NCBI GenBank assembly: GCA_900552255.1
Contig: URZF01000035.1
Location: forward strand, 1-10,688
DNA from: an uncultured Eubacteriales bacterium
GTDB lineage: Bacteria > Bacillota > Clostridia > Oscillospirales > CAG-272
Direction: 5' to 3'
Length of the DNA stretch: 10,688 nt
The notes below the pieces were generated by a model, which saw only the letters and a list, made by a program, of their open reading frames with translations, made no database searches and was not told the origin of the DNA. This document shows, piece after piece, positions 1-7,117 of this stretch (within the stretch, counting starts at the first letter, position 1; the number at the start of each line of letters is the position of its first letter). A program made the position numbers and the translations under genes.

Positions 1-1
1 T

Positions 2-8
2 GAGAGGA
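2..8 (+). promoter_or_regulatory. Ribosome binding site of rplI
   Basis: GAGAGGA lies 8 bases before the ATG at 17, a good Shine-Dalgarno match that fixes the rplI start. Only 16 bases precede the gene, so no promoter can be judged. TGA triplets at 1-3 and 11-13 could each be the stop of an upstream gene (in Firmicutes often the DHH-family phosphodiesterase gdpP), but too little sequence is present to decide. Confidence 0.7.
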
Positions 9-16
9 CATGAACC

Positions 17-469
17 ATGAAAGTAGTATTGCTTTGCGACGTCAAGGGACAGGGAAAAAAAGGAGAGGTCGTCAACGTATCGGACGGATACGCGAGAAAT
101 TTCCTGTTCCCCAAAAACCTTGCGACACTCGCGGATAATAAAATCATGAACGAGCTGAAAGGCAAGGAGGAAGCGCGGCTCCGCCAAATCGAGCTGGAAA
201 AGCAGGCGGCGCGCGCTACGGCGGAAAAGCTTCAAGGCATCGTCGTGAAAATCGGGGCGCAGGCCGGCGCCGACGGCAAAATATACGGTTCCGTCACGAC
301 AAAGGAAATCGCGGAGCAGCTGGCCGCTCAGCACGAGATCGAAGTAGACCGCAGAAAGATCAATCTTGCCGATCCCATCAAAGCATTCGGCACCTATGCG
401 CCCGAGATCAAGCTGTATCCGGAAATCACCGGGAAAATCAACGTCATCGTCACCTCCTCGGGCAAATAA
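17..469 (+). CDS. rplI: 50S ribosomal protein bL9
   Basis: Structural protein of the large ribosomal subunit; bL9 binds 23S rRNA near the base of the L1 stalk and helps maintain reading frame. The 150-residue length is normal for the family. Residues 1-40 carry the bL9 signature, with the glycine/lysine-rich GQGKKGEVV followed by [10 protein letters not shown] (23-32). A long charged helix follows (about 41-75), then the C-terminal domain with KIYGSVT at 88-94. The N-domain, connecting helix and C-domain are all present, so the protein is complete. It is the first gene of a same-strand run with dnaB 54 bases downstream. The rplI-dnaB order is common in Firmicutes. Nothing unusual is seen. Confidence 0.97.
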   Translation: MKVVLLCDVKGQGKKGEVVNVSDGYARNFLFPKNLATLADNKIMNELKGKEEARLRQIELEKQAARATAEKLQGIVVKIGAQAGADGKIYGSVTTKEIAEQLAAQHEIEVDRRKINLADPIKAFGTYAPEIKLYPEITGKINVIVTSSGK

Positions 470-509
470 CCGCGGTTTCAAAAACCTATATGCGCCGGTC
501 AACACGGCG

Positions 510-517
510 AAAGGGAG
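510..517 (+). promoter_or_regulatory. Ribosome binding site of dnaB
   Basis: AAAGGGAG lies 6 bases before the ATG at 524 and supports that start. The 54-base gap from rplI holds two short stem-loops (474-486 and 493-509) but no T-run, so transcription probably reads through from rplI. Confidence 0.65.
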
Positions 518-523
518 CTCCAT

Positions 524-1855
524 ATGGCTGAAAATCAAAGAAGTCTTCCGTGCGCGCTCGAAGCAGAGCAGTCCGTACTCGGCTCGATCCTGATCGATCC
601 GAACTGCTTCGCAGACCTCACGGAAATCATACGCGGCGAGGATTTTTACCTCGAGGAACACGGCGAGATCTTCTACGCGATGTATGACCTTTTCTCGAAA
701 AACAGAGAAATCGACCTCGTCACGCTGATCGATACGCTTGTTTCCCGCGGGATCTACAACGAGGAAGAAAGCAAAAAATACATCAAAATCATCGCGGAAA
801 CCGTGCCGTCCGCGTCCAATGTGCTCGATTATGCGCAGATCGTAAGGGAAAAAAGCCTCCTGCGCTCGCTCATTGCCGCGTCGGACGAAATCCGCGATAT
901 GGCGTTTTCCGCGCAGGGAGACGTAAAGGATATTATCGACAGCGCCGAGCAGAAGGTGTTCTCCATCGCGCAGGGCAGCGAGGCAAAGGGCTTCGTCCAC
1001 ATCAGAGAAGCGATCAGCCGCACCTATGCAAGGCTCGATCTGCTCGCCAAGGACAAAAGTGCGGCGTCGGGAACGCCGACGGGCTATTCCGCGCTCGACC
1101 GGACGCTCGTCGGGCTCGGCGAGGGCGATCTCGTGCTGGTCGGCGCGCGTCCCGGCATGGGAAAAACCAGCTTCGCCATGAATATAGCGGCCAATATCGC
1201 GAAGTCCACGAAAAAGAATATCTGCGTTTTCTCGCTCGAAATGTCGGCGGAGCAGCTCGCCTCCCGCATGCTGTCGAGCGAGGCGCTCGTCGACAGCTAT
1301 GCGATCCGCTCCGGAGAACTGAATCCGGAGCAGTATAAAAAACTCGCGGATGCCGCGGCCGATCTTTCGGAATGCAACATTTTAATCGACGACACGACAG
1401 GGATCACCGTCACCAGAATGAAAGCGAAGCTGCGCCGCGTCAAGAATCTCGGCCTTGTCATCGTGGACTATTTGCAGCTCATGCAAAGCGAACGCAAAAC
1501 CGACAGCCGCGTGCTCGAGGTCGGAGACATCTCCCGCGGATTGAAGCTTCTCGCCAAGGATCTGAAAATCCCCGTCATCTGCTGCGCACAGCTCTCCCGC
1601 GGACCGGAAAGCCGCACGGACAAGCGTCCGATGCTGTCCGACCTGCGCGACTCCGGCGCCATCGAGCAGGACGCCGATATCGTCCTGTTCCTCTACCGCG
1701 ACGAATACTACAAGGAGCCCGGAGAGGGCGAGCAGAGCGTCGCGGAATGCATCGTGGCCAAAAACCGCCACGGCTCGACCGGGACCGTAAAGCTCGGCTG
1801 GGTCGGGCAGTTCACCAAATTCATCACGCAGGATTTCGAGCATGAAGAACCGTGA
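524..1855 (+). CDS. dnaB: Replicative DNA helicase DnaB
   Basis: Hexameric 5'-3' helicase that unwinds DNA at the replication fork and interacts with primase (named DnaC in Bacillus subtilis). The 443-residue product has the standard architecture: an N-terminal helical DnaB domain (about 7-110, beginning LPCALEAEQSVLGS), a linker helix, and a RecA-like ATPase domain (about 180-440). Visible motifs are Walker A GARPGMGKTS (207-216), the catalytic glutamate in SLEMS (E239), Walker B LVIVDYLQLM (311-320), CAQLSRG (354-360), DLRDSGAIEQDAD (373-385), and KNRHGSTG (413-420) containing the likely arginine finger R415. No intein interrupts the Walker A region, a site sometimes invaded in this family. 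The end overlaps the tilS start by 14 bases. Confidence 0.98.
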   Translation: MAENQRSLPCALEAEQSVLGSILIDPNCFADLTEIIRGEDFYLEEHGEIFYAMYDLFSKNREIDLVTLIDTLVSRGIYNEEESKKYIKIIAETVPSASNVLDYAQIVREKSLLRSLIAASDEIRDMAFSAQGDVKDIIDSAEQKVFSIAQGSEAKGFVHIREAISRTYARLDLLAKDKSAASGTPTGYSALDRTLVGLGEGDLVLVGARPGMGKTSFAMNIAANIAKSTKKNICVFSLEMSAEQLASRMLSSEALVDSYAIRSGELNPEQYKKLADAAADLSECNILIDDTTGITVTRMKAKLRRVKNLGLVIVDYLQLMQSERKTDSRVLEVGDISRGLKLLAKDLKIPVICCAQLSRGPESRTDKRPMLSDLRDSGAIEQDADIVLFLYRDEYYKEPGEGEQSVAECIVAKNRHGSTGTVKLGWVGQFTKFITQDFEHEEP

Positions 1856-3203
1856 AGCCGCGCTGCTTCGTAAAATCAAAGACTTCTGCAAGTCTCACGA
1901 TTTTTATGCGGACGGCAAAAAAACGCTCGTCGGCTTTTCCGGCGGCGCGGATTCCGTCTGCCTTGTTCACGCGCTCCATATCCTGCTCGGTCCCGACCGG
2001 CTCGCCGCCGTGCACATCAATCATATGCTCCGCGGCGCCGAGGCCGACGCCGACGAGGCGTTCTGCCGGGATTTCTGTGCCAAGCTCGGCATCTCTTTTC
2101 ATGCGAAAAAAATCGACGTTTCGGCGATATGCGGCGGCACGGGCTTTGAAAAGGCCGCCCGCGATATCCGCTACGCCGTGTTCCGGGAGGAGGCCGAAAA
2201 GAACGGCTGCACCTCCGTTTCCCTTGCGCATACGGCGAGCGATAACCTCGAAACGGTGATTTTTCATCTTTGCCGCGGCACGGGACTTGCCGGACTTGCC
2301 GGCATTCCGCCGAAGCGTCCGCTCGGACATGTCACAGTCGTGCGGCCGCTCCTCTCCTGCACAAGAGAGGAAATCATGGCGTATATCGAAGAAAACGGCC
2401 TGTCCTATCGGACGGATTCGACCAATTCCGACATCCGCTACACCCGGAATTTCATCCGGCATGAGATCGTACCGCTTCTCAAACAAATCAATCCCGCGGC
2501 GGAAGCGAACACGAGCGCCGCGGCGGCCACCGTCGCGGATGCAGCGGATTATCTCCACGCCGAAGCCGGTAAAATCACAGAAAAAAATCAGATCCGGACG
2601 GAGGCTCCCATAGGTCTGCTCTCTTCCCTGCCGCCCGCCCTGTTTTACGACCTGCTGAATATGATGTATCAAAACGCCGGCGGGGACACGCTTTATTCCG
2701 TCCAGGCGGAAGCCGTGCATAGGCTGATTCGTTCAGAAAAAAAAGGGCGTCATATCGAGCTGACAGGAGAGATCGTCGCCGCGGCCGACGGGGACATGCT
2801 CCGCCTCATGCCGAAAAGAGATTTTGAAAAAGAAGCCTGCGGCATCGATTTTTCCGTGTCTCTGCATATCGGTGAGAATCGGCTCCCCGGCGGAGGCATG
2901 CTTTATATAGGAGCCGTTCCCCCCACAGATTCGCTGAAAGCCGCGCGGTTTTCGGCGCATATCCGCCTGCCGGAAACCTCGCTCGCCTCTCTCTATGCAA
3001 GAGTTCGCCGTGAAGGCGAAGGCTATCGGACGGGCGGCATGACGCGCACTCTCAAAAAGCTGCTCTGCGGCGCGCCTCTCGCGGTCAAGCGATACCGCCC
3101 CGTGGTCTGCGATGCGGACGGCATCCTTTGGTACCCCGGCGCCGGACTTGCCGACGGCAAAGCCTGCGGTGAGCTCATAGACGCTTTTTATCTTGAATTT
3201 TGA
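1842..3203 (+). CDS. tilS: tRNA(Ile)-lysidine synthetase TilS
   Basis: Uses ATP and lysine to convert C34 of the CAU-anticodon tRNA-Ile to lysidine, so that it reads AUA codons; essential in most bacteria. The 453 residues are within the family range. The N-terminal PP-loop ATPase has GFSGGADSVCL (31-41, SGGxDS at 33-38), the HINHMLRG motif (58-65), HTASDNLET (130-138), and DSTNSDIRYTRNFIRHE (192-208), all characteristic of TilS. The C-terminal domain is recognisable from RREGEGYRTGGMTRTLKKLL (389-408) to DADGILWYPG (424-433). The ATG lies inside the last codons of dnaB in another frame with only a weak AGGA upstream, so translation is probably coupled to dnaB. The long antisense frame over this gene is a codon-bias shadow. 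Confidence 0.97.
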   Translation: MKNREAALLRKIKDFCKSHDFYADGKKTLVGFSGGADSVCLVHALHILLGPDRLAAVHINHMLRGAEADADEAFCRDFCAKLGISFHAKKIDVSAICGGTGFEKAARDIRYAVFREEAEKNGCTSVSLAHTASDNLETVIFHLCRGTGLAGLAGIPPKRPLGHVTVVRPLLSCTREEIMAYIEENGLSYRTDSTNSDIRYTRNFIRHEIVPLLKQINPAAEANTSAAAATVADAADYLHAEAGKITEKNQIRTEAPIGLLSSLPPALFYDLLNMMYQNAGGDTLYSVQAEAVHRLIRSEKKGRHIELTGEIVAAADGDMLRLMPKRDFEKEACGIDFSVSLHIGENRLPGGGMLYIGAVPPTDSLKAARFSAHIRLPETSLASLYARVRREGEGYRTGGMTRTLKKLLCGAPLAVKRYRPVVCDADGILWYPGAGLADGKACGELIDAFYLEF

Positions 3204-3210
3204 CTTTTCC

Positions 3211-3217
3211 GAAAGGG
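3211..3217 (+). promoter_or_regulatory. Ribosome binding site that decides the hpt start
   Basis: GAAAGGG ends 8 bases before ATG 3226. It favours 3226 over a TTG at 3193, which lies inside the end of tilS and has no comparable site. The protein then begins MDLQHDIEKIL, as is usual for the family. Confidence 0.75.
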
Positions 3218-3225
3218 ATAAAATC

Positions 3226-3711
3226 ATGGACCTACAACACGATATCGAAAAAATCCTCCTTTCCGAAGCGGAGCTTGGCGCCGTCGTTGAGAGCCTTGCC
3301 GTTCGCATAAGCCGCGACTACGCGGACAAAAAGCTGCTTCTCATCGGCATTCTGAAAGGCTCCGTCGTCTTCATGGGCGATCTGATGAAAAAGCTGACGG
3401 TCCCCTCTCAAATCGATTTTATGAAGGTTTCCTCCTACGGCTCCGGAACGCAGTCCTCGGGGAATCTGAAAATCACGCTCGATCTGCTCCGAAATGATTT
3501 GGACAGAACCGATATTCTCGTCGTTGAAGATATCATCGACAGCGGAAAGACGCTGGATGCGCTCACAAAAATGCTCGTATCCCGCGGCGCGCGCAGCGTC
3601 CGGACCTGCACGCTGCTCGACAAGCCGTCGCGCCGCGAGGTGGCGTTCACGCCGGATTACATAGGAGCGGAAATCCCAGACGAATTTGTCGTCGGTTACG
3701 GACTCGATTAA
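3226..3711 (+). CDS. hpt: Hypoxanthine phosphoribosyltransferase, C-terminally truncated by an in-frame TAA
   Basis: Purine salvage enzyme that joins hypoxanthine (often also guanine) to PRPP to give IMP or GMP; cytosolic. The 161-residue product has the core of the family: LIGILKGSVVFMGDL (39-53, PPi loop), VSSYGSGTQSSG (68-79, mobile loop), the PRPP-binding motif VVEDIIDSGKTL (99-110), the purine-contacting region LDKPSRR (131-137) and PDEFVVGYGLD (151-161). Family members usually continue about 20 residues after this motif. Here codon 162 is TAA, yet the same frame then reads DEDYRTLPFVGIL and further family-like sequence to a second TAA at 3772-3774. An uninterrupted gene would give about 182 residues, the normal length. 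The missing part includes an arginine aligning with human HPRT Arg199, believed to contact pyrophosphate, so activity is doubtful. A sequencing error is a real alternative. The gene follows tilS by 22 bases, as in many Firmicutes. Confidence 0.93.
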   Translation: MDLQHDIEKILLSEAELGAVVESLAVRISRDYADKKLLLIGILKGSVVFMGDLMKKLTVPSQIDFMKVSSYGSGTQSSGNLKITLDLLRNDLDRTDILVVEDIIDSGKTLDALTKMLVSRGARSVRTCTLLDKPSRREVAFTPDYIGAEIPDEFVVGYGLD

Positions 3712-3774
3712 GACGAGGATTACCGCACGCTACCGTTCGTCGGCATTCTGAAAAAAGAAATTTATCAAAAATAA
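3712..3774 (+). pseudogene. hpt: Detached C-terminal end of hpt, in frame after the internal stop
   Basis: The 20 codons from 3712 to 3771 stay in the hpt frame and read DEDYRTLPFVGIL followed by KKEIYQK, then stop at TAA 3772-3774. Known Hpt proteins end with a pattern like LDYxExYRNLPYIGVL. The match is gap-free across the TAA, with the stop standing in place of the usual tyrosine (TAT or TAC). There is no start codon or ribosome binding site for this piece, so it would be translated only by readthrough. Confidence 0.8.
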
Positions 3775-3840
3775 GCACGGAGCATGAGAAAATCGGCGCA
3801 TCCATTCGACAAAAGGACAAAACCGCTTCCCAAGTATAAG

Positions 3841-3848
3841 AGAAAGGA
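3841..3848 (+). promoter_or_regulatory. Ribosome binding site of the small membrane protein gene
   Basis: AGAAAGGA ends 8 bases before the ATG at 3857. This is the main support that the short reading frame is really translated. The 82 bases between the second hpt stop and this start hold no terminator and no convincing promoter, so the gene is probably read from upstream. Confidence 0.6.
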
Positions 3849-3856
3849 ATTCTGTC

Positions 3857-4102
3857 ATGAAAAAATGGATCGCGCCGTTTCTTGTTCTCGCGTTGGCCGT
3901 TCTGCTCATCGTCTGCGGAAAAGGAATCACGGAAAAAATTCTCGAAAGAAACGCGGACAAAACCAGCTTGGACAGGGAAATTCATCTGCCGCAGACGATA
4001 CATTTCACAGCGGATCTCACAAATTCCCATGGGATTTGTGAAGCGATCGACGGCAGCACTTTCTCTTTTGACAGAAAACCGGCTGAAAGGAGCATCATAT
4101 GA
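3857..4102 (+). CDS. Small membrane-anchored or secreted protein of unknown function
   Basis: I do not recognise this 81-residue protein. It starts MKKW, followed by a strongly hydrophobic stretch (about 5-20, ending LLIVC). That is either a signal anchor or a poor lipobox, since V19 before C20 is not the usual G/A/S. The rest (21-81) is polar, with no repeats, and would lie outside the membrane. It contains one further cysteine, C61. Support for being real comes from the good ribosome binding site, the signal-like N-terminus, and the stop overlapping the start of the next gene as ATGA, which suggests translational coupling with the lipoprotein gene. In many Firmicutes ftsH follows hpt, but this protein has no FtsH features. 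Confidence 0.6.
   Translation: MKKWIAPFLVLALAVLLIVCGKGITEKILERNADKTSLDREIHLPQTIHFTADLTNSHGICEAIDGSTFSFDRKPAERSII
4085..4092 (+). promoter_or_regulatory. Ribosome binding site of the lipoprotein gene
   Basis: GAAAGGAG lies 6 bases before the ATG at 4099 and inside the last codons of the preceding small gene. Together with the 4-base ATGA stop/start overlap it indicates coupled translation. Confidence 0.65.
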
Positions 4103-5298
4103 AAAAATTACTTTCCCTCTTTCTTATCGCATGCCTTTGTACCGTCCTGCTCTGCGCCTGCACGGAACAGCCGGCACCGCCTCCGCCGGGGACGGAAAAC
4201 GTGCCCATAACCGACGCCGACAGATCCGAAGACAGCACACCGGCGCAGTCGTCACAAAATACAGATACTCCTCCGATCGTCACCCAAGCCGATACCGAAA
4301 CGGAAAATGGCGAAAAAACGCCGGATATCGTCTCCGGAGCTGAAATTTTGAGATTTCCCTATGACGACGGCATTCTGTTTGAGCAGCTCGGCGCGGCGGC
4401 ATCCTCGCAGGATACGTCCGTCATACGGCTCCAAACCGAAGAAGAGTTCCGTGCGTTTTTGGAAAAGACGGAAGCTTTTATCCAGGAGAGGGGCGGATAC
4501 GGATATGATTTCGATGCGTCCCGCCTGTCGTCCGTATATGACAAAGCCTTTTTCGCGGAACGGTCGCTTCTCGTTTTTCAGCTTTCCGCAGAAAGCGGCT
4601 CCATCCGTTACCGCAATCCGGGCATTTCCTATGATGAAAGTACCGGCACCCTCACGGTGACGGTAGAAAAACGCATCCCTGCGGCCGGCACCTGCGATAT
4701 GGCCTCATGGCTTTTGCTTGTACCGCTTGAAGCCGATATGGCGGAGGCAGAAAATATTTTGCTTTCGATGCTCGTGACGAGGGAAAGTGAGGATATTTCC
4801 GAGCCAACAAGCATACAAAGCGATGCGGAAAGCGTCTATATCACCCGCATTTCCTATGTCGATCATGAAGAAGTATTAAACAACACCCCCTATGAAACGA
4901 TATCCGCCAATACCGGCACCGCATTTTCTCTGATGCGTTTTTCCCGCTGGGAGGAATTTTCCGCATGGAAAGAGGAAAACCTCCTTCCATATGAAAGCGC
5001 GAAAGGATACGGACAGGACGGCCAAGCGATGAAGGCTGCCGCGGTTTTCGATGAAACTTTCTTTGAAGAAAACGCGCTTTTTGTCCTGCTTTGGAGTGAG
5101 TCAAGCGGCTCTTATTCTCATGAGTTCCGGAGCGTTACATGCGACAAGGCCGGAGAGGTCACCGTCGTGGTGCAGACCACCCGTCCGCAGCTTCACACGG
5201 CGGACATGGCAACATGGATTCTGTTCCTGCCGATAAAGTCGGAATATGCCGACACGGAACCGGTCAATATTCTCATTTCGATTCAAAACACAAAATAA
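4099..5298 (+). CDS. Lipoprotein with two tandem copies of an unrecognised domain
   Basis: This 399-residue predicted lipoprotein has a signal peptide (1-20), lipobox LCAC with the lipidated cysteine at 21, then a Pro/Thr/Ser/Glu-rich linker (about 22-78), typical of a tether holding a domain away from the membrane. Two similar segments follow, about 94-226 and 265-395. Matching blocks are TEEEFRAF (113-120) with RWEEFSAW (283-290), YDKAFFAERSLLVF (147-160) with FDETFFEENALFVL (317-330), and CDMASWLLLVPL (199-210) with ADMATWILFLPI (368-379). Each copy looks like a mixed alpha/beta unit with alternating beta strands. I know no family name and assign no function; there are no obvious catalytic motifs. 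The gene is coupled to the small gene upstream and closed by a terminator just downstream. Confidence 0.88.
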   Translation: MKKLLSLFLIACLCTVLLCACTEQPAPPPPGTENVPITDADRSEDSTPAQSSQNTDTPPIVTQADTETENGEKTPDIVSGAEILRFPYDDGILFEQLGAAASSQDTSVIRLQTEEEFRAFLEKTEAFIQERGGYGYDFDASRLSSVYDKAFFAERSLLVFQLSAESGSIRYRNPGISYDESTGTLTVTVEKRIPAAGTCDMASWLLLVPLEADMAEAENILLSMLVTRESEDISEPTSIQSDAESVYITRISYVDHEEVLNNTPYETISANTGTAFSLMRFSRWEEFSAWKEENLLPYESAKGYGQDGQAMKAAAVFDETFFEENALFVLLWSESSGSYSHEFRSVTCDKAGEVTVVVQTTRPQLHTADMATWILFLPIKSEYADTEPVNILISIQNTK

Positions 5299-5301
5299 CA
5301 G

Positions 5302-5330
5302 AAAAGAGAGCGTCTCCGCTCTCTTTTTTT
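5302..5330. terminator. Rho-independent terminator between convergent genes
   Basis: An 11-base-pair stem (5302-5312 with 5317-5327, core AGAGAGCG/CGCTCTCT) with a TCTC loop is followed by a run of seven T on the + strand (5324-5330). It begins 3 bases after the lipoprotein stop. Read on the - strand the same stem is followed by TTTT, so it may also end proS, whose stop codon is at 5332-5334. Confidence 0.88.
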
Positions 5331-5331
5331 A

Positions 5332-7053
5332 TTATATCCGATATCTCGCAAGCTCGTTTTTCACGATTTCCGCGATCTTTTCCGTAGCCTGCGCAATCGG
5401 AAATTCTCCTTTCCACGATTTATCGCGGAAAGAAACCTCCACAACACCGCGCTCGCAGGTTTTCGGCGATACGACAGCGCGCACCGGGAGCCCGAACAGA
5501 TCCGCGTCCGCGAACATCGCGCCGGGGCGGATATTGCGGTCGTCATAGAGCACCTCGATCCCCGCCGACTGCAAGGCTTCATATAGACGATCCGCCGTCG
5601 CGCTCACGACCGCGTCGTCACAACGGAGATTGCAGATCTCCACCTGCCACGGGGCGATGGACATCGGCCAAATGGGTCCGTAATCGTCGTGGCTCTCCTG
5701 ACAGATAGAAGCGCAAAGCCTTCCGACGCCGATGCCGTAGCAGCCCATGATCGGATTTTTTGCCTCTCCGTCCGCATCAAGATAGGTCATATCCATCGAC
5801 TTTGTATATTTGGTTCCGAGCTGGAAGATGTTCCCGACCTCGATTCCCTTTTGAATGGTCATCACCGGTTTTCCGCAGACCGGGCATACCGCGCCCGCGT
5901 AAATTTTCGCGACATCGACATAATCGACATCTCCAATGTCGCGCGCGATGTCGAAGCCCGTATAATGATGATCCGTCTCGTTCGCGCCGCAGACAAGATC
6001 ACAGGCTCCGGCAAGAGAACGATCCCAAACGACCGTGACCCCGTCGGGAAGTCCGAGCGCACCGATAAAGCCCGCGACGATGCCGCTCTCCTCCGTGATG
6101 ACCGCCGGATGAAATTCGCCCCCGAGAAAATTGCGCAGCTTGGTCTCATTGACGTCGAGGTCACCGCGGATAAAGACGACAATATAAGAATCATCCGCAT
6201 TTTTCTGATAGACGACGGCCTTGCAAAGCCGCGTTTCCTCCACGTCGAGGAATTTTGCCAAATCGTCGATGGTTTTCGCGCCGGGCGTATGGATTTTGGT
6301 GAGCGGCGCGTCCTTTATCTGCTCGTTTTTCACGATACATTCCGCCGCCTCCATATTCGCCTTATAGCCGCATTCCGGACAAATGGCGAGCGTATCCTCT
6401 CCGATTTCGGAAAGCAGCATGAATTCATGGGACACGCTGCCGCCCATCATGCCGGAATCCGATTTGACTGCGATGACGTTCTTCGCGCCGACACGGCGGA
6501 AAATGCGCTCATACGCCTCGTAACAGCGCTCATAATAGGCCTCAAGATCCTCCTGCGACGTGTGGAACGAATAGGCGTCCTTCATGGTAAATTCACGAAC
6601 ACGGATCAGTCCCCCGCGCGCGCGCGGTTCGTCGCGGAATTTCGTCTGAATCTGATAAATCATGAACGGAAAATCCGCATAGGATTTCGCCGTATCGCGC
6701 GCAAGATGGACAGCCGCCTCCTCGTGCGTCATACCGAGCACCATATTGTTGCCGCCCCTGTCCTTAAAGCGCGCCATCTCGCTGCCGATGCTCGTATACC
6801 GGCCGGACTGCTCCCACAGCGACGCCGGCATCACCACGGGAAACAGCACCTCCTCGCCGTCGATGCGGTCCATCTCCTCACGGATGATTTTTTCGATTTT
6901 GGACGTGATACGCTTCGCCGGCGTAAACAGAGAGTAAATCCCGTTTCCCACATATTTCATATAGCCGCCGCGCATCATCAGCGCGTGGCTTGCAATCACA
7001 CAGTCCTTCGGCGCTTCCTTGAAGCGTTCTCCGAGCATTTTGGCAACTTTCAT
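5332..7053 (-). CDS. proS: Prolyl-tRNA synthetase, bacterial type with editing domain
   Basis: Class II aminoacyl-tRNA synthetase that charges tRNA-Pro; homodimeric and cytosolic. The 573 residues match the bacterial form. Motif 1 lies around FPVVMPASLWEQSGR (71-85), motif 2 is YQIQTKFRDEPRARGGLIR (133-151), and motif 3 is GCYGIGVGRLCA (437-448). Between motifs 2 and 3 lies the YbaK-like insertion that hydrolyses mischarged Ala-tRNA (about 240-380); LCKAVV at 276-281 includes its likely conserved lysine. CPEC (225-228) and CPVC (390-393) flank the insertion, as is common in the family. The C-terminal anticodon-binding domain (about 466-573) contains DDRNIRPGAMFADADLFGLP. The start at 7053 has a GGAGGG site 5 bases upstream. 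A longer in-frame start at 7179 is rejected because it would lie upstream of the promoter. No T-box fits in the short leader. Confidence 0.97.
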   Translation of the reverse strand: MKVAKMLGERFKEAPKDCVIASHALMMRGGYMKYVGNGIYSLFTPAKRITSKIEKIIREEMDRIDGEEVLFPVVMPASLWEQSGRYTSIGSEMARFKDRGGNNMVLGMTHEEAAVHLARDTAKSYADFPFMIYQIQTKFRDEPRARGGLIRVREFTMKDAYSFHTSQEDLEAYYERCYEAYERIFRRVGAKNVIAVKSDSGMMGGSVSHEFMLLSEIGEDTLAICPECGYKANMEAAECIVKNEQIKDAPLTKIHTPGAKTIDDLAKFLDVEETRLCKAVVYQKNADDSYIVVFIRGDLDVNETKLRNFLGGEFHPAVITEESGIVAGFIGALGLPDGVTVVWDRSLAGACDLVCGANETDHHYTGFDIARDIGDVDYVDVAKIYAGAVCPVCGKPVMTIQKGIEVGNIFQLGTKYTKSMDMTYLDADGEAKNPIMGCYGIGVGRLCASICQESHDDYGPIWPMSIAPWQVEICNLRCDDAVVSATADRLYEALQSAGIEVLYDDRNIRPGAMFADADLFGLPVRAVVSPKTCERGVVEVSFRDKSWKGEFPIAQATEKIAEIVKNELARYRI

Positions 7054-7058
7054 TGATT

Positions 7059-7064
7059 CCCTCC
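7059..7064 (-). promoter_or_regulatory. Ribosome binding site that decides the proS start
   Basis: On the - strand GGAGGG precedes the ATG at 7053 by 5 bases. It selects the start giving MKVAKMLGERFKEAP, the expected N-terminus of the enzyme. Confidence 0.8.
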
Positions 7065-7117
7065 GATGCTTTTCATTTCTTAAACAAAATCCAGTTTTTT
7101 CGCTTATATATAATAGG

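Noticed and set aside
474..509. Two small stem-loops between rplI and dnaB
   Set aside because: Stems of only 5 base pairs without a T-run; not a terminator, and no known regulatory RNA pattern.
2283..2300. Tandem 9-base repeat GGACTTGCC in tilS
   Set aside because: It encodes the GLAGLAG segment, a position where TilS proteins normally have a similar glycine/leucine motif.
1824..2720. A 298-codon open frame antisense to tilS
   Set aside because: It lies opposite well-conserved TilS motifs and has no ribosome binding site or recognisable domain.
3193..3225. TTG start giving an hpt product 11 residues longer
   Set aside because: It lies inside tilS, has no good ribosome binding site, and adds residues unlike the family N-terminus.
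3805..3840. Possible promoter (TTCGAC ... TATAAG) before the small membrane protein gene
   Set aside because: The spacer is 24 bases and the start of transcription would fall on the ribosome binding site, so it is unlikely to work.
5689..7056. A 455-codon open frame antisense to proS
   Set aside because: Its product is rich in Arg, His, Asp and Ile without domain features and lies fully opposite a clear proS gene; it is a by-product of GC-biased codon use.
7050..7076. An 8-codon leader frame (MKSIGGNQ) before proS whose stop overlaps the proS ATG
   Set aside because: It contains no proline codons and no ribosome binding site of its own, and its length is within chance, so an attenuation role is not supported.
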